Below are positions 25,076 to 35,515 of a DNA stretch of 64,000 nucleotides, in pieces. The translations under genes were made by a program, and so were the position numbers. Below the pieces are notes generated by a model. The model was not told where the DNA came from. It saw only the letters and a list, made by a program, of their open reading frames with translations, and ran no database searches. The first letter of the stretch is position 1. Each line of letters starts with the position of its first letter. Where the stretch lies: positions 153,521-217,520 of the forward strand of contig JAKMXF010000363.1 in NCBI GenBank assembly GCA_024704765.1, in the 5' to 3' direction. Source of the DNA: Oopsacas minuta (taxonomy: Eukaryota; Porifera; Hexactinellida; Lyssacinosida; Leucopsacidae).

Positions 25076-25440
25076 TTGTTGATTCGAAATGTACTGATAA
25101 TTCTATAAAGAAGCCTCTATCTTTACGATCATCATTTTTCCTATGATAGAAATTGAGTATATTCGGCCAGTTTAGTACCCTTTTACTTTCTAGTACTTGA
25201 TATACAGAAAAATCATAGTTTGACCCTGACATCTGTGTAAATACTCCAAAATGGTGTTCAAATGGATTATTTTGTATAAAAGATGATAATACATAAGAGA
25301 ATCCACATTCTCCAGTCATATATTCTACAAGTTTTGGTAGAGCAATGCTTGAAACTATCTTGTACAGAAAATAGCTCTTTGTTGTCAGATGGACGATGCT
25401 AATTGCATCAACCATATTCCAAACTTCCCATTCTTGGAGG
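25011..25440 (-). pseudogene. P-element-like transposase C-terminal remnant, copy 1
   Basis: An open frame of 134 codons contains GFSYVLSSFIQNNPFEHHFG and NYDFSVYQVLESKRVL. The pattern of a paired Glu-His/Phe-Phe-Gly block (here EHHFG) is that of the C-terminal part of P-element/THAP9-type transposases; the complete relative at 53761-56413 has EKFFGQARQ at this place. The frame then runs directly into the Merlin remnant in another frame, so two unrelated transposons abut. Confidence 0.6.
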
Positions 25441-26285
25441 ATCTCTACGTCACATTATTTAGTGTTTATGTCATCGAAGCTATAGACGATGAATTTCCTC
25501 TGCTCTCCTTCAAATACATCAACGCACTGTTCAGTTGCCTATATAGTACAATACCATAAAACATATAATACTACAAGTCGAGTATTTGACACAACTTGAC
25601 ATACTTGGATCTGTAATCACGATCTAATTGTCTCTATCAAGCCTTGGATATTTAATAGCGTGATCTTTAAGACGATCAGGGTAACCAGGAAGATATTTAG
25701 GAATTGGACATTTCTTCAATGTAGCCTCTATTGATCGTATCTTCGTTTGGCCATCAGTTTCAGGATAAGTTTGCTTTGTCAACTATATCATCAGAATCAA
25801 AGTGCTTAGCAGAAACCAAAATGTTTTCATTGTGTGAAGATCTATAATATAATTCATAATTACGTAATGATAAATTAATCCTCAATCGTAGAATTATCAC
25901 TTAATTTATATCCAAGTTCTAAAGAAATACATAACATATCTATGAAGAAATCGTTTCTACTAATGAACGATATCTTGGGGCCCTGAAGGAATGTGAAACA
26001 CTGCAACATCAGTATGATCATGCTAGTATCCAGTGGTACATTAGTGGAAACGATTTCTTCATAGATATGTTATGTATTTCTTTAGAACTTGGATATAAAT
26101 TAAGTGATAATTCTACGATTGAGGATTAATTTATCATTACGTAATTATGAATTATATTATAGATCTTCACACAATGAAAACATTTTGGTTTCTGCTAAGC
26201 ACTTTGATTCTGATGATATAGTTAACACCCAAACTCATCTTGAAACTGATGGATCTACATAGTAGTGTTATTGTTGTTAGAGAAG

Positions 26286-26415
26286 ATGCCTATTATTGAG
26301 AATCGGTCCACTGACTTTGACTATGGGAATGAAGGTTATTATCGAAAATTGAAACCATTTGTGAAAGACACAGCGAAAATCTTTGTAGGAGGTCTACCCT
26401 ACAGCACTAGTGATG
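26286..26415 (+). pseudogene. copied Musashi exon 1 with insertion (copy 1, right arm)
   Basis: Starts ATGCCTATTATTGAG and ends at a donor G|GTGAGTT. It encodes MPIIENRSTDFDYGN, then about 13 extra codons (YYRKLKPFVKDT), then AKIFVGGLPYSTSDG. The gene's own exon 1 at 23500-23413 reads DYGDASKIFVGG and lacks the insertion. No matching downstream exons were found on this strand, so it is an orphan first exon. Confidence 0.7.
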
Positions 26416-27714
26416 GTGAGTTAATTTTGTTCATTTTTTCATTTTGAACTTAACGCAATGCATTTTATAAACAGCTGATTTGAACTGTAGTTTTCGCAGC
26501 TAACTTCTACCTCTAATTATTTCTCAATCCCTCATGCAGTTCTGTAGTTATGAATATTCAAGTTCTCAAATCAAACATAATTCCATCTTTAATCGCCTAA
26601 TTATTCACAAAATATATTTAGAAAATATGCAAACAATTATTAATGAATAATATACTTGTTTATCATCCCCGCCTGCCCCATTTAATCTCCCTCCTCGGCA
26701 ATTTATTATATTTTATTACATATCTTTATTTAATACTTATATTCACAGATGAGCATCTTCGAAACAAGCTAATTATTTAACACTAGCGCCCTTCGCTTGC
26801 TAGATCGCTGAGCAGTGTGGCTAATCATGTGATTTTTCGAAAATTCAAAAAGGTGGCAATGGCATCATAATTTTGTCAGGTGTGAATTTTCGTCCAAGAC
26901 TCAAACCTGTCCGAGTCAGGCCCAAACACCCCTCCCTGTATGGCAAAAATCAGCCCCGGAGTGTGCACTAATATTTTATTATTATTATTTAAATTGTACA
27001 ATAATTCAGATTATAGAGAGGAAGTGAATATTAGTTTTCCATATACAGTGTAAGTTTAATACGAACACCAACCGACCGGACCGTACGGTTAAAATTTATT
27101 CGCCTTTCCGGAGTTCATAAACCGAAGTAATATCCATTGAAGTACGATTGTAGGGACCTGATTATGCATATATAGGTATTATTCTTTTTACTGTGCCGAA
27201 TATACGTTAATAGGGTGCACCAGTATTGAAATGCATGCCTTAGCCTAGGCTGCGCAAACGGTCAGACTACTCAGGCTATGGGATGACCACTTTACTATTG
27301 CTCAAGCAATCGCCCGACCGCCATTTAGCCTCATCCGCCGCACTTGCTTAGTTCGTGTACTGTGCAGACTACTATTTAGTCAGTCAGTATTGGTATCATG
27401 GCTAATTTTTTTTAGTTTTTATGCCAAAGTTTTTGGAAAGTGAAAGATTTTGAATTTGGAGAGGTGAAGAATTATTTTCAGTTCCAAATGGTGTCGTAAT
27501 TATGGTTTATAATATTTTGCTCAAGGCTACAAAAGTTGATAAGTGAGTATCAAATAGTCGCCCCTGATATCGGTAAAACTATGATATTTCCTGTTTAGGT
27601 TGAAAAGACTTACTAAAGGAGGTTCACCTATGTATTTCCCTATCATTTATGTTTATAGGTGATTTTCACTCAAATACAGCCTTGAAAATATACCCTTTAC
27701 ATTAATCTATGTTA

Positions 27715-28015
27715 TTTAATCTCAATTGATCTCTGTTGGTTTGTTGTTGTTTGTTGTTTTCTCTGTTGTCAAGAATAGGATTTATGGTTTGGTATTTTGT
27801 AATTGCAATCGCAATCCAAAGATGTTGCATACCTCTATATTTATCGCGATTGGCAAAGTGTAGGAAACTACGCAACTTTCTCTTCTCAAAGTGCCGGTTT
27901 CATAAGTACTCCTCCCCTTCCATAAATATACCCCAGCGTGAAGAATACTGTGTAGTATTCTTCCGAGGGAAAAATGATTCTGTGTAGTCAAGTTTCCCCT
28001 CTTCAAAGAATTTGT
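27715..28015 (+). repeat. TTTG-start dispersed repeat, diverged member
   Basis: CTCAATTGATCTCTGTTGG is followed by TTGTTGT words, then TTGTCAAGAATAGGATTTATG, which matches the start of the repeat at 28050 and 37989. The hairpin end is not evident. The second copy is at about 49335-49640. Confidence 0.6.
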
Positions 28016-28049
28016 AGATATTTCTTACTAGACATAATCTATATTATTA

Positions 28050-28482
28050 AATCTCAATGATTGTCTGTTTGTTTGTATGTTTGTTTGTTTGTCCGTTGTC
28101 AAGGAAAGGATTTATGGTATGCACTTTTGAAATTTCCGCATAACTATGTATTTATCGTGTTTATCAGGGAAGTATAGAATTCAATAAAACTTGACTAAAT
28201 ATATCGTACATACTGAATCCGATTTTCACACTTTGGATTAATCATATGTAAATTTATTGTTGTTTTTATGAATATAAAGTATAAAAATCTCAATATTGAG
28301 GTATAATCATACTTTCAACGACTATACTGGAGTAATCGAGTATTCTTGGTCTGAAAATTGTAAACAACACCAAAATTAATAATCTCAATTGTTGTTTGTC
28401 TGTTTGTTTGTTTGTTGAATACTTCGAGGCGCAATGCTCCGAGTTCATCGCGAAGCGACGAGCCAAAGGCTCGTAGGTAATT
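28050..28482 (+). repeat. TTTG-start, hairpin-end dispersed repeat
   Basis: Opens with CTCAATGATTGTCTG and TTTG units, then GTTGTCAAGGAAAGGATTTA. The end carries three consecutive small hairpins: GAGGCGCAATGCTCC, TCGCGAAGCGA and ACGAGCCAAAGGCTCGT. Other copies are at 37989-38443, 40769-41227 and 49675-50097, with an end-only copy at 17745-17815. No coding sequence was seen. The fixed start, fixed structured end and lack of inverted ends suggest a SINE- or Helitron-like non-autonomous element. Confidence 0.65.
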
Positions 28483-29052
28483 AATTCCGAACGATAAGAT
28501 TATTGGTTTACTTGTTAATGACTGATACATACAGTTTAACATCGTTCGATCGAACTCGGTAAATAAGAATATCATGACATGTTAAAGAATAAATATTTGA
28601 ACTAAATCGAGCCACTACCCACAGTTTGACGAAATTCTCTAGTATTCACGCAATGGGCATAAATCCCGGGGATATATCCCCCACTTTTTACACAAGGATG
28701 CGAATGGTCTATATAATATTACCAGCATACAATCGAAACAGTTTTATCTTATCACCTATTTCTTAAAATATTATTCCTTCTCAGATTGTGAAGAAAGTGG
28801 GATTTACTTTCATTTTACATCGGTTTTTTCTGACGATATTTCCGTGCAATGGAATAGTGAGAAATCCGGTTTCTACTTAAATATAACTCAAATATTTGGC
28901 ATAAGTATGCCAAATGAAAATATCAATTCGAGCGGACTTAGTTCAACTAGGGTTGTTATGAGCGAAATTCGTAACAACAGGCTTAAATTCGATAGCTTTT
29001 GTCCTAAAGGGTGTAATAAATAACTAAATTATAACCGGAGTTTCATTGTATT

Positions 29053-30432
29053 TGTTGCAGTCTAGTGCACATGGACCCGAGTACTTAGTCTAATTGGACT
29101 CAGGGATGTCCTTCTCTAATTATAAGTATGGGAGCGATATTTCAAATTTCAATTTCAATTGAATATATCCTAATTTCTAATACAAAATTCAAACAATATA
29201 CTGGTAATTGAATTAATAAGATAAGATATGAATAATATCAAAGGCTTAATAGTAAATCTGAAAATAGAGTTCTAACAAGTGATTGAGTACCCAAAATTAT
29301 TTAACTAATAATACTTCCAAATTTCTTCTTGTTTATGGGGCTCAGAAATTTTGGATTTCAATCCATGGATATCTGTTGCTGAATTATGATGCAAGAGCCA
29401 AGATTTAGAATATTCCAATGGTCTCCAAATAGTCAGTGGTGGACCATTAAGCTGGATAAACAGCAAAGAAGAAACGTGTTCTATTGTAAGCAGGGTTCGT
29501 TTCTCATCCAATATGATATTCATTTGATTAAACACCTTTTCGCATTCAGATGAGTTGCATGGAATAACTTCTACGATATTTTCACGGCGCTATAAAGTAA
29601 ACATTTGCTCTCTCAACTCGACTTAATTATATTTGGAACAAATTTCAATTGATTTCAAATATTGATTGTATGCTACTGTAGATATCAAGTACACACATTC
29701 AGTAACTTGTGAAGTAATTGTTACTTGCTAATTTGATTTGTTAAAAAAAGTATGAGAGCGACACTCCCGCTACCTGAAAAAGTATGGGAGTGGTGCTCCC
29801 ATCCGCTCCCACAGCAGGACACCACTGATTGGACTTAGACTAGTTCAAGTGCTATTAGAACCTAACTCTACGATAATGGGTGGATTCAATAACTCAATTA
29901 CGTTATACACGATTATCAAGGGTTCTGAGGGTCAATGTCCGAACTTGGGAATAACTAATCAGCATTTACGCAGGTTTATTAAAAACAGCCGTGATTATTA
30001 TATCAGAAATTACAAGATTTTGATGATTGGAAGAGTATAAGTTATCAAAATAATCAACATATTGTAAAGGCAGGTGTTTGTGGCTGTATTTCTTTTCTTC
30101 TTTAGGAAGAATAACTATATATACATATACCGACCGTTCTAAGATTTTGCTAATCTATTTACAATTTTACAATATTCAGTACTTCTAGCATTGACAGATA
30201 GTAAAATATTTCAGAGGCTAATTTCCTGTAGCTATTGTTTACAACAACTATATAGAATCAGGCTTTATTGACATTCGTGATATACGTATACAACGTAATT
30301 AAGTTATTGAATCCACAGCATTAGCTTGAAGTTGGATTCCAATAGCACTTGATCTAGTCCAAGTCCAATTAGACTAACTACTCGGGTCCAAGTGCACTTA
30401 GACCAGTCGAACTGCACTTGGACTGCAACAGA
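29053..30432. mobile_element. hAT-like element remnant, copy 1
   Basis: Left end TGTTGCAGTCTAGTGCAC and a right end reading inverted as TGTTGCAGTCCAAGTGCA both continue into TGGACCCGAGTA and GTCTAATTGGACT in inverted orientation, giving long imperfect inverted ends. Inside, the minus strand holds the C-terminal hAT dimerisation region. The target duplication is not clear. Confidence 0.7.
29305..29600 (-). pseudogene. hAT transposase C-terminal dimerisation domain, copy 1
   Basis: Reads PCNSSECEKVFNQMNIILDE, then KRTLLTIEHVSSLLFIQLNG, PPLTIWRPLEYSKSWL. The Ser-x-Glu-Cys-Glu-x-x-Phe start, the Met-Asn core and the Leu-Thr-x-Glu-His-Val block are characteristic of hAT dimerisation domains. Only this last exon-sized piece survives. 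In copy 2 (about 50930-51225) the Gln before Met-Asn is a TAA. Confidence 0.8.
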
Positions 30433-30625
30433 TATATATTCTACCTCTTTAATGTATAAAATAGCCACTTAGCGTAGAGTATATATCAATTTTGTTAGAA
30501 TTTTGGTTAATTTAGTTAGCTTTTTGATTATTTTTGTTAGACTTTTGAGTAATTTTGTTTGACATTTTACAAATTTGGTCGACTTTTAGCGAATTTTAGT
30601 AGAGGCAAGTCTGACATTAAATATA

Positions 30626-30745
30626 CAGTAGAACTCGGATAAGACGTACCCCCTCGGGAAACAGAAATTAGTACGTCTTAACCGAGTGTACGTCTTAAAC
30701 CTAGTGTACGTCTTAAGCCGAGTACGTCTTATCCGGGTTCTACTG
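30626..30745. mobile_element. TA-flanked MITE, CAGTAGAACTCGG ends
   Basis: A 120-bp element from CAGTAGAACTCGGATAAGAC to GTCTTATCCGGGTTCTACTG, with TA on both sides. The interior contains three repeats of GTACGTCTTA. Confidence 0.88.
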
Positions 30746-30749
30746 TATT

Positions 30750-31320
30750 TTGTTAACCTAATAAATAGAACCCATTCTATAATGCCATAATTAATCTATT
30801 CAATTAATATACGTACTATGTGGCCATTTCACGAAAAAAATGGTCCGAGGCCAAATCCTACTATCTAGCCAAAGGTACTGAATATGAATCTGGTGTATGA
30901 CGGGCTGAGAATGTAGCCCTGGACGACCGCCCCTTTAGCCCATCCCTAGGTACTCCATTTGCCCTTTCTTGTTTCAGAACCTGTATTTGTGGGGACCCCT
31001 ACATCTGCAGGGGTCCCATGCCACGTGAGCCGCCCTTCTCCATATATATTTCATTAATTATATTTGTCACCTATATCAGAGAGTTTTCTTCTAGATATTA
31101 GAAAAAGAAAACTCTGAGAGGTTGACCCTTATACACTAGTGTGGAAGTAACTTTATGTTAATAGTGGTGATATAGAGAAGTCACACTTTTGGCAGTGCAC
31201 TAATATTAAATATATAAGTAAATCAACTATGTTTGTAATTCGCACTAAAAACAATTGAAATTCAATTGGCAATAAATACTAATCATTGTTCCAGTCATTA
31301 AAATAAATCCAAAACTAGAA
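30750..31320. other. non-coding stretch with one hairpin
   Basis: No exon was seen. At about 31079-31117 AGAGTTTTCTTCT and AGAAAAAGAAAACTCT can pair as a short hairpin. The rest is ordinary AT-rich sequence. Confidence 0.5.
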
Positions 31321-31322
31321 TT

Positions 31323-31736
31323 CTAGTCAAACTCATCTCTGCAATTATTGCACACGTAGTATTGGTCTGAATGGTCAACACAAATATTGATCTCACAGTA
31401 ATAACAAGTTGTTGCTACCTTTCTGTCAAGTTTGCGTGTACAAAGATAACAGCGTTTTATAGCTTTCTTTTTCGTGTTGATAGAAGCTGATGCAGGTGTA
31501 AATGAAGAAGTAGGTTCATTAGGAAGAATAGATGTAAGAGAAGAAGTTTCACTAGTAACAGTATTTTCAATAGAAGTAGTAGGAAAAATGCAATCAATAG
31601 GATCGTTAGGAGGTAAAGCAACTGGTAGGAACACCAGGTGTAGGATTGCAATGAAGAGACCAATTGGATGAATTCCCCTCCAGAATTCCCTTGAGCAGGA
31701 AATAGACGGAGGAGTCTGGCTGTAATTAGTTGACAT
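31323..31736 (-). pseudogene. transposase-like C-terminal Cys-rich segment
   Basis: The end of this 137-codon frame has RCYLCTRKLDRKVATTCYYC, then EINICVDHS and YYVCNNC. Spaced Cys pairs with a Cys-x-x-His step resemble the C-terminal zinc-binding domain of piggyBac-type transposases. The first 90 codons show no known domain and look Ser/Thr-rich. It may be the last exon of a decayed element. The family assignment is tentative. Confidence 0.4.
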
Positions 31737-31919
31737 GTGATTTTGCTGGTGATTTTAATGCTTATTTATTGGAACATGAAAAAGATCTTTATTGGGATAC
31801 GGACTGTTCGGTACGTAGACATTTGGTTATGTTATTAAGATGTATAGTAGAAAGTGGTAAATATTTACTGTTAATGCTAGATTAATGAATGGGAAATATT
31901 GAAACAAAATGATAAGTAA

Positions 31920-32235
31920 TGATAAGGAGAGTGTGCACTAGTTTTATGTCTCGTTTAGGCCAATTCTATGTGCCACTCTACGTATATATTCCATGGCTAG
32001 TGTATGAAAGTATCCGGATATCCGACTATTAAGTCGTTCTTCATTAGTTTTATCCTTTTGTCGTTTTGGAGGCTTTTCTCCAGCAATAAAGTTAGTCTGT
32101 GTTTTACTTATACAAGTTTTTGTTCTCGCTTCAATGCAATGATGAAACGCCAAATGTTGGGATGGTAACATCCGATGGTAGCATTGTATGAGCGATGCCA
32201 AGCCTCTACTGCGTTAGTAGTCCTGGGAATTCCCC
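31920..32235 (-). pseudogene. MULE/FLYWCH-type transposase C-terminal remnant
   Basis: From 32235 down, one frame reads TTNAVEAWHRSYNATIGCYH, then PNIWRFIIALKREQKLV and a TAA. After a frame change it reads KPPKRQKDKTNEERLNSRI and YIRRVAHRIGL. The words NAVEAWHRS and PNIWRF are typical of MULE-related transposases linked to FLYWCH zinc fingers. Stop plus frameshift make it non-functional. No ends were found. Confidence 0.65.
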
Positions 32236-32531
32236 CTGAGGAATTTCCTTTCTCTTAAGGCCAATCTTTATTTCCAAGCAGTTACCCAATTGCTTATCTG
32301 GCATGTAGGTGCTCATTAGTTCTCTTCACTATTGTCAACCCCCTTAGTCTGTAATCTTGGTTTACACTGAAAATTTGGAAGGTATCTGTAGTCCACATCC
32401 GATAAACTATACTATCATTTGTATAATTAGCAATGACGACACCTCGTAGACCACCACCAGACTATAACTCAGCATTGTCCATGCCAACAGCTAATACGTA
32501 CTATAGAGCTCTGCACAGAGAAAACTCTGAG

Positions 32532-34077
32532 TTACGAATCAATTTGGGATGGATGACCAGTAAGTCTAAGCATTATTTTGACGGATTCTATCTTCGCTTC
32601 CAATTTAGCAATTTGTTTTTTCAGTAGTAAAACTTCTTTAGCTGCATATTTACTCTTTTTTAATAATCTATTCAATACCATGGCTGCATCCGGCCGATCA
32701 TGCCAAGTCAAATTCACCATTTCTAAAATGAGAGAGGATTGAAATGGAAAGGTTTCTAGAAATTCTGTTGGAATCTTGCTCTCTCTAACACCACTGAGGA
32801 TATTACACTTTTCAATGTCTGTTGTGAAGGGGTAAAATAGTACTACAGGAAAGCAAGGGCAGAACTGAAAATATCAGTCTTAAAAGAGTAGTGATTAGAA
32901 ATCAGCTGTTCTGGAGAGGTATACAGTCGTGAGCCGAGCTTGGTTGTATGCACAGAACTACTATTTGATAGCGTAGAAGATCTCACAAAACTTTCACTAT
33001 CATTGACAATTTCCTTTGAAATTCCGAAATCACAAATTTTTAATCATTTTCGATTACCCGTTAATAATATATTGGTCGGTTTGATATATCTCTATGTACA
33101 CAATTCTGTGAGTGTAGATACTTTAGACCTTTATAAAACTGGATGACGTAATCGTCTACAATTGAGATATCATCGTCGGTTAGTTTGCTTATTTCTGTCG
33201 AGACTTCATTTCGTTCTCTAAGCCATTCTTGTAAATTTGTTTTACACAGTTCAAGCTGTATACATATCATAGGCTGCAATACAGGCTGGAGAGGAGGAGC
33301 AGGAATTAGTGGTTGGCGGTGTCAATCTTGTGCTACAATACGCGTTTCAGGTTGTTGACGGGTTGGTACGTGTTGCCGATCAAGTCAAATTTCTTTTCTA
33401 AAACCTGGCAATGCTTGGGGAAGAAGAATAACATCAGAATCAGAGCTAGAATCAAATTTTTGACGCTTTGCTAACTGTATTTCTCTCGACCCATTTGAGT
33501 CATTAGAATACATTATGTTGCTATCGACGAAACGTAACAAATCTGTTTCAACGGAGTTTTCATCTTTTTGTCCAGAATTATATCGTTCTTCACCATGATC
33601 CTTGATAGAATCGTCATAGTATTTATTAGAGTTCCTACTTAGGCATCTAGTTAATCCTGTGTCGTTGGAATCATCTTCATGTCCCAGATTAGACATTTTA
33701 GATACTGAAGAGGCAGATTCGGTCTCACCAGCAGTGCTTTCGATTTCGCTAGTACCATTTCCAGCATCCTCTCTTTTATCAATTTCGTAATCTAACCAGA
33801 CACAATAGTATCTAATCACATTTTCATGACTCAACTTGGCTAGCAACTGCACTTCTCTCACAAATTCGTGTGGATTCCCCCTCAATTTAATCTTTTTAAT
33901 CGCATACTCACTATTATCCAGCTTATTTATAGCTCTCACTACCACACCATGACCTCCTTTGCCAACAGAAATTTGTCTTCCATACTCTAATTCGAGTCTT
34001 GAAGTATGCCTAACGTTTCTTGTTTCACCAATTATATTAGATATGCTAAACTGACTCACATTATAAGGCTGTACCAT
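32532..34077 (-). pseudogene. EIF2AK1-like: HRI-like eIF2-alpha kinase domain, broken
   Basis: These kinases phosphorylate eIF2-alpha to lower translation under stress. The 34077-33385 frame has the N-lobe: Gly loop GKGGHGVV (residues 39-46), AIKKI (Lys61), EFVREVQLLAKLSHENVIRY, then an acidic Ser-rich insert, as expected. The C-lobe follows in pieces: ICIQLELCKTNLQEWLRERN, HSQNCVHRD, KPTNILLTGN, KICDFGISKE, GSRLYTSPEQL, KTDIF, EKCNILSGVRESKIPTEF and a coiled-coil tail (LLLKKQIAKLEAKIE) as in HRI. Lesions: TGA near 33385, TGA in the insert near 33325, a frameshift directly after His-Arg-Asp (about 33087), TGA before KICDFG (about 33049), and a frameshift near 32850. The ATG at 34077 is supplied by a transposon end; upstream coding continues at 35516-35818. 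Confidence 0.82.
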
Positions 34078-35515
34078 AGCCTACTAAACATAAGGCCTGT
34101 TGTATGATATTTTGAGGCACTGTATTATAGTACCATGGATATTCAATATCTATAATATTTTGAGGCAGTTGGAATCCATAGAAATTTGTGCGATTAATTT
34201 AGTTCCAGTTTGACTTGATGATAATCTCAGTTATTACCAGATGTATATTATTACAACTCATATTACTAACTCCTCTTTTTCCATTACTTCAGTTATTTTC
34301 ATCCTCAACTTATTTGAATCAATAATATAAATTTTGCAAAAAAAGTCGTAGCGAATAAACAAATATGATAGAAAGTCAGAAATATACATTTTGAAAAGAG
34401 GTTATATTTTAGATGAAAACTAAAGACCTTCATATACATCTGGTAATAACTGAGATTATCATCAAGTCAAACTGGAACTAAATTAATCGCACAAATTTCT
34501 ATGGATTCCAACTGCCTCAAAATATTATAGATATTGAATATCCATGGTACTATAATACAGTGCCTCAAAATATCATACAACAGGCCTAACAGTAACTCGA
34601 ATTTTTGGCACCAGGGATGCAGTATTAGAAGAAAGCATTTATAAACATAGTTTCTTTATTGCAGAAAAATGCATTTTTGGCTGAATAAATGTATTACATT
34701 TTTGTAGAACTGCAAATTTTACACAAATAAATGGTAAAAACTTTTAGGAATGTGTAAAAATATGTCTCTAGTAAGCATTTATTTTGTAAATATATCATTC
34801 TTTGATGCTTTGTAGAACGTTAAATATTGCAATTATCAACTCAAAGTGAATAAATGAAATGATCTATAGATCCTTTTTACAAAATGTCACAAATTTGTCA
34901 TTCAAAAGTTGGCTCGTTGTTGAGTTAAGGTAGAGACCATGGATGGCAATTTTTTATGAATATTCAATTATAACTCGAGAATCATTTCAATTATCGTAAA
35001 ATCAGGATAGTCAATTTATACTATTTACCCGACTTCCCATACGCTTGCAATACATTTTGATATGATCTCTCTCACCAATGTGACGATACCCGTATATGGT
35101 CATTTTCAATATTCTGCAATACACTTTAATTCATAAAATTTACCATCCATGGTCTCTACCTTAACTCAACAACGAGCCAACTTTTGAATGACAAATTTGT
35201 GACATTTTGTATAAAAGGATCTATAGATCATTTCATTTATTCACTTTGAGTTGATAATTGCAATATTTAATGTTCTACAAGACATCAAAGAATGATATAT
35301 TTACAAAATAAATGCTTACTAGAGACATATTTTTACACATTCCTAAAAGTTTTTACCATTTATTTGTGTAAAATTTGCAGTCCTACAAAAATGTAATACA
35401 TTTATTCAGCCAAAAATGCATTTTTCTGCAATAAAGAAACTATGTTTATAAATGCTTTCCGCTAATACTTCATCCCTGGTACTTTTACTGTTAGGCCTTA
35501 TATTCAGTAGGTTAT
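34075..35515. mobile_element. 1.44 kb fold-back transposon with 8-bp target duplication
   Basis: Flanked by GGCTGTAC at 34067-34074 and 35516-35523. The terminal inverted repeats are CATAGCCTACTAAACATAAG and its diverged inverse ending in CAGTAGGTTAT. Inside are two nested palindromes. Arms 34091-34248 and 34431-34588 match base for base by eye around a loop of about 180 bp. Arms of about 330 bp (34590-34936 and 35147-35490) differ at a few sites. No transposase frame is present. Removing the element and one GGCTGTAC restores one reading frame across the site (Val-Gln-Pro-Tyr-Asn). Confidence 0.9.

Larger units (their letters stand above)
22620..27165. mobile_element. fold-back composite repeat with Musashi exon-1 copies
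   Basis: Outer arms of about 850 bp (22620-23500 and 26286-27165) are inverted copies. Each contains a Musashi exon 1 with its donor, the first intron start, and a common outer piece ending at a TACACTGTA-like MITE end. Inner arms (25752-25972 and 26040-26255) are inverted copies around a 65-bp loop. Between the left outer and inner arms lies 2.2 kb of transposase remnants that has no counterpart on the right. The structure reads A-gut-B-loop-B'-A', as if a palindrome lost the gut from one side. A nearly identical unit lies at 44475-48790. Confidence 0.85.
22924..30432. repeat. 7.5 kb direct duplication, copy 1
   Basis: Collinear with 44475-52058, with only scattered substitutions and small indels. 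It contains the fold-back composite, two hairpin-end repeats and a hAT-like remnant. The right border coincides with the outer end of the hAT-like remnant, after which the two loci are unrelated. Confidence 0.92.

Noticed and set aside
29849-30040. 63-codon frame present in both 7.5 kb copies
   Set aside because: Inside the hAT-like remnant on the strand opposite to its transposase. No domain; conserved only through duplication.
32532-34077. UGA recoding to explain repeated in-frame TGA codons
   Set aside because: The same gene also has frameshifts, intact genes nearby use TGA as stop (cyclin-Y), and TGG codes for Trp. Pseudogene decay explains the data.
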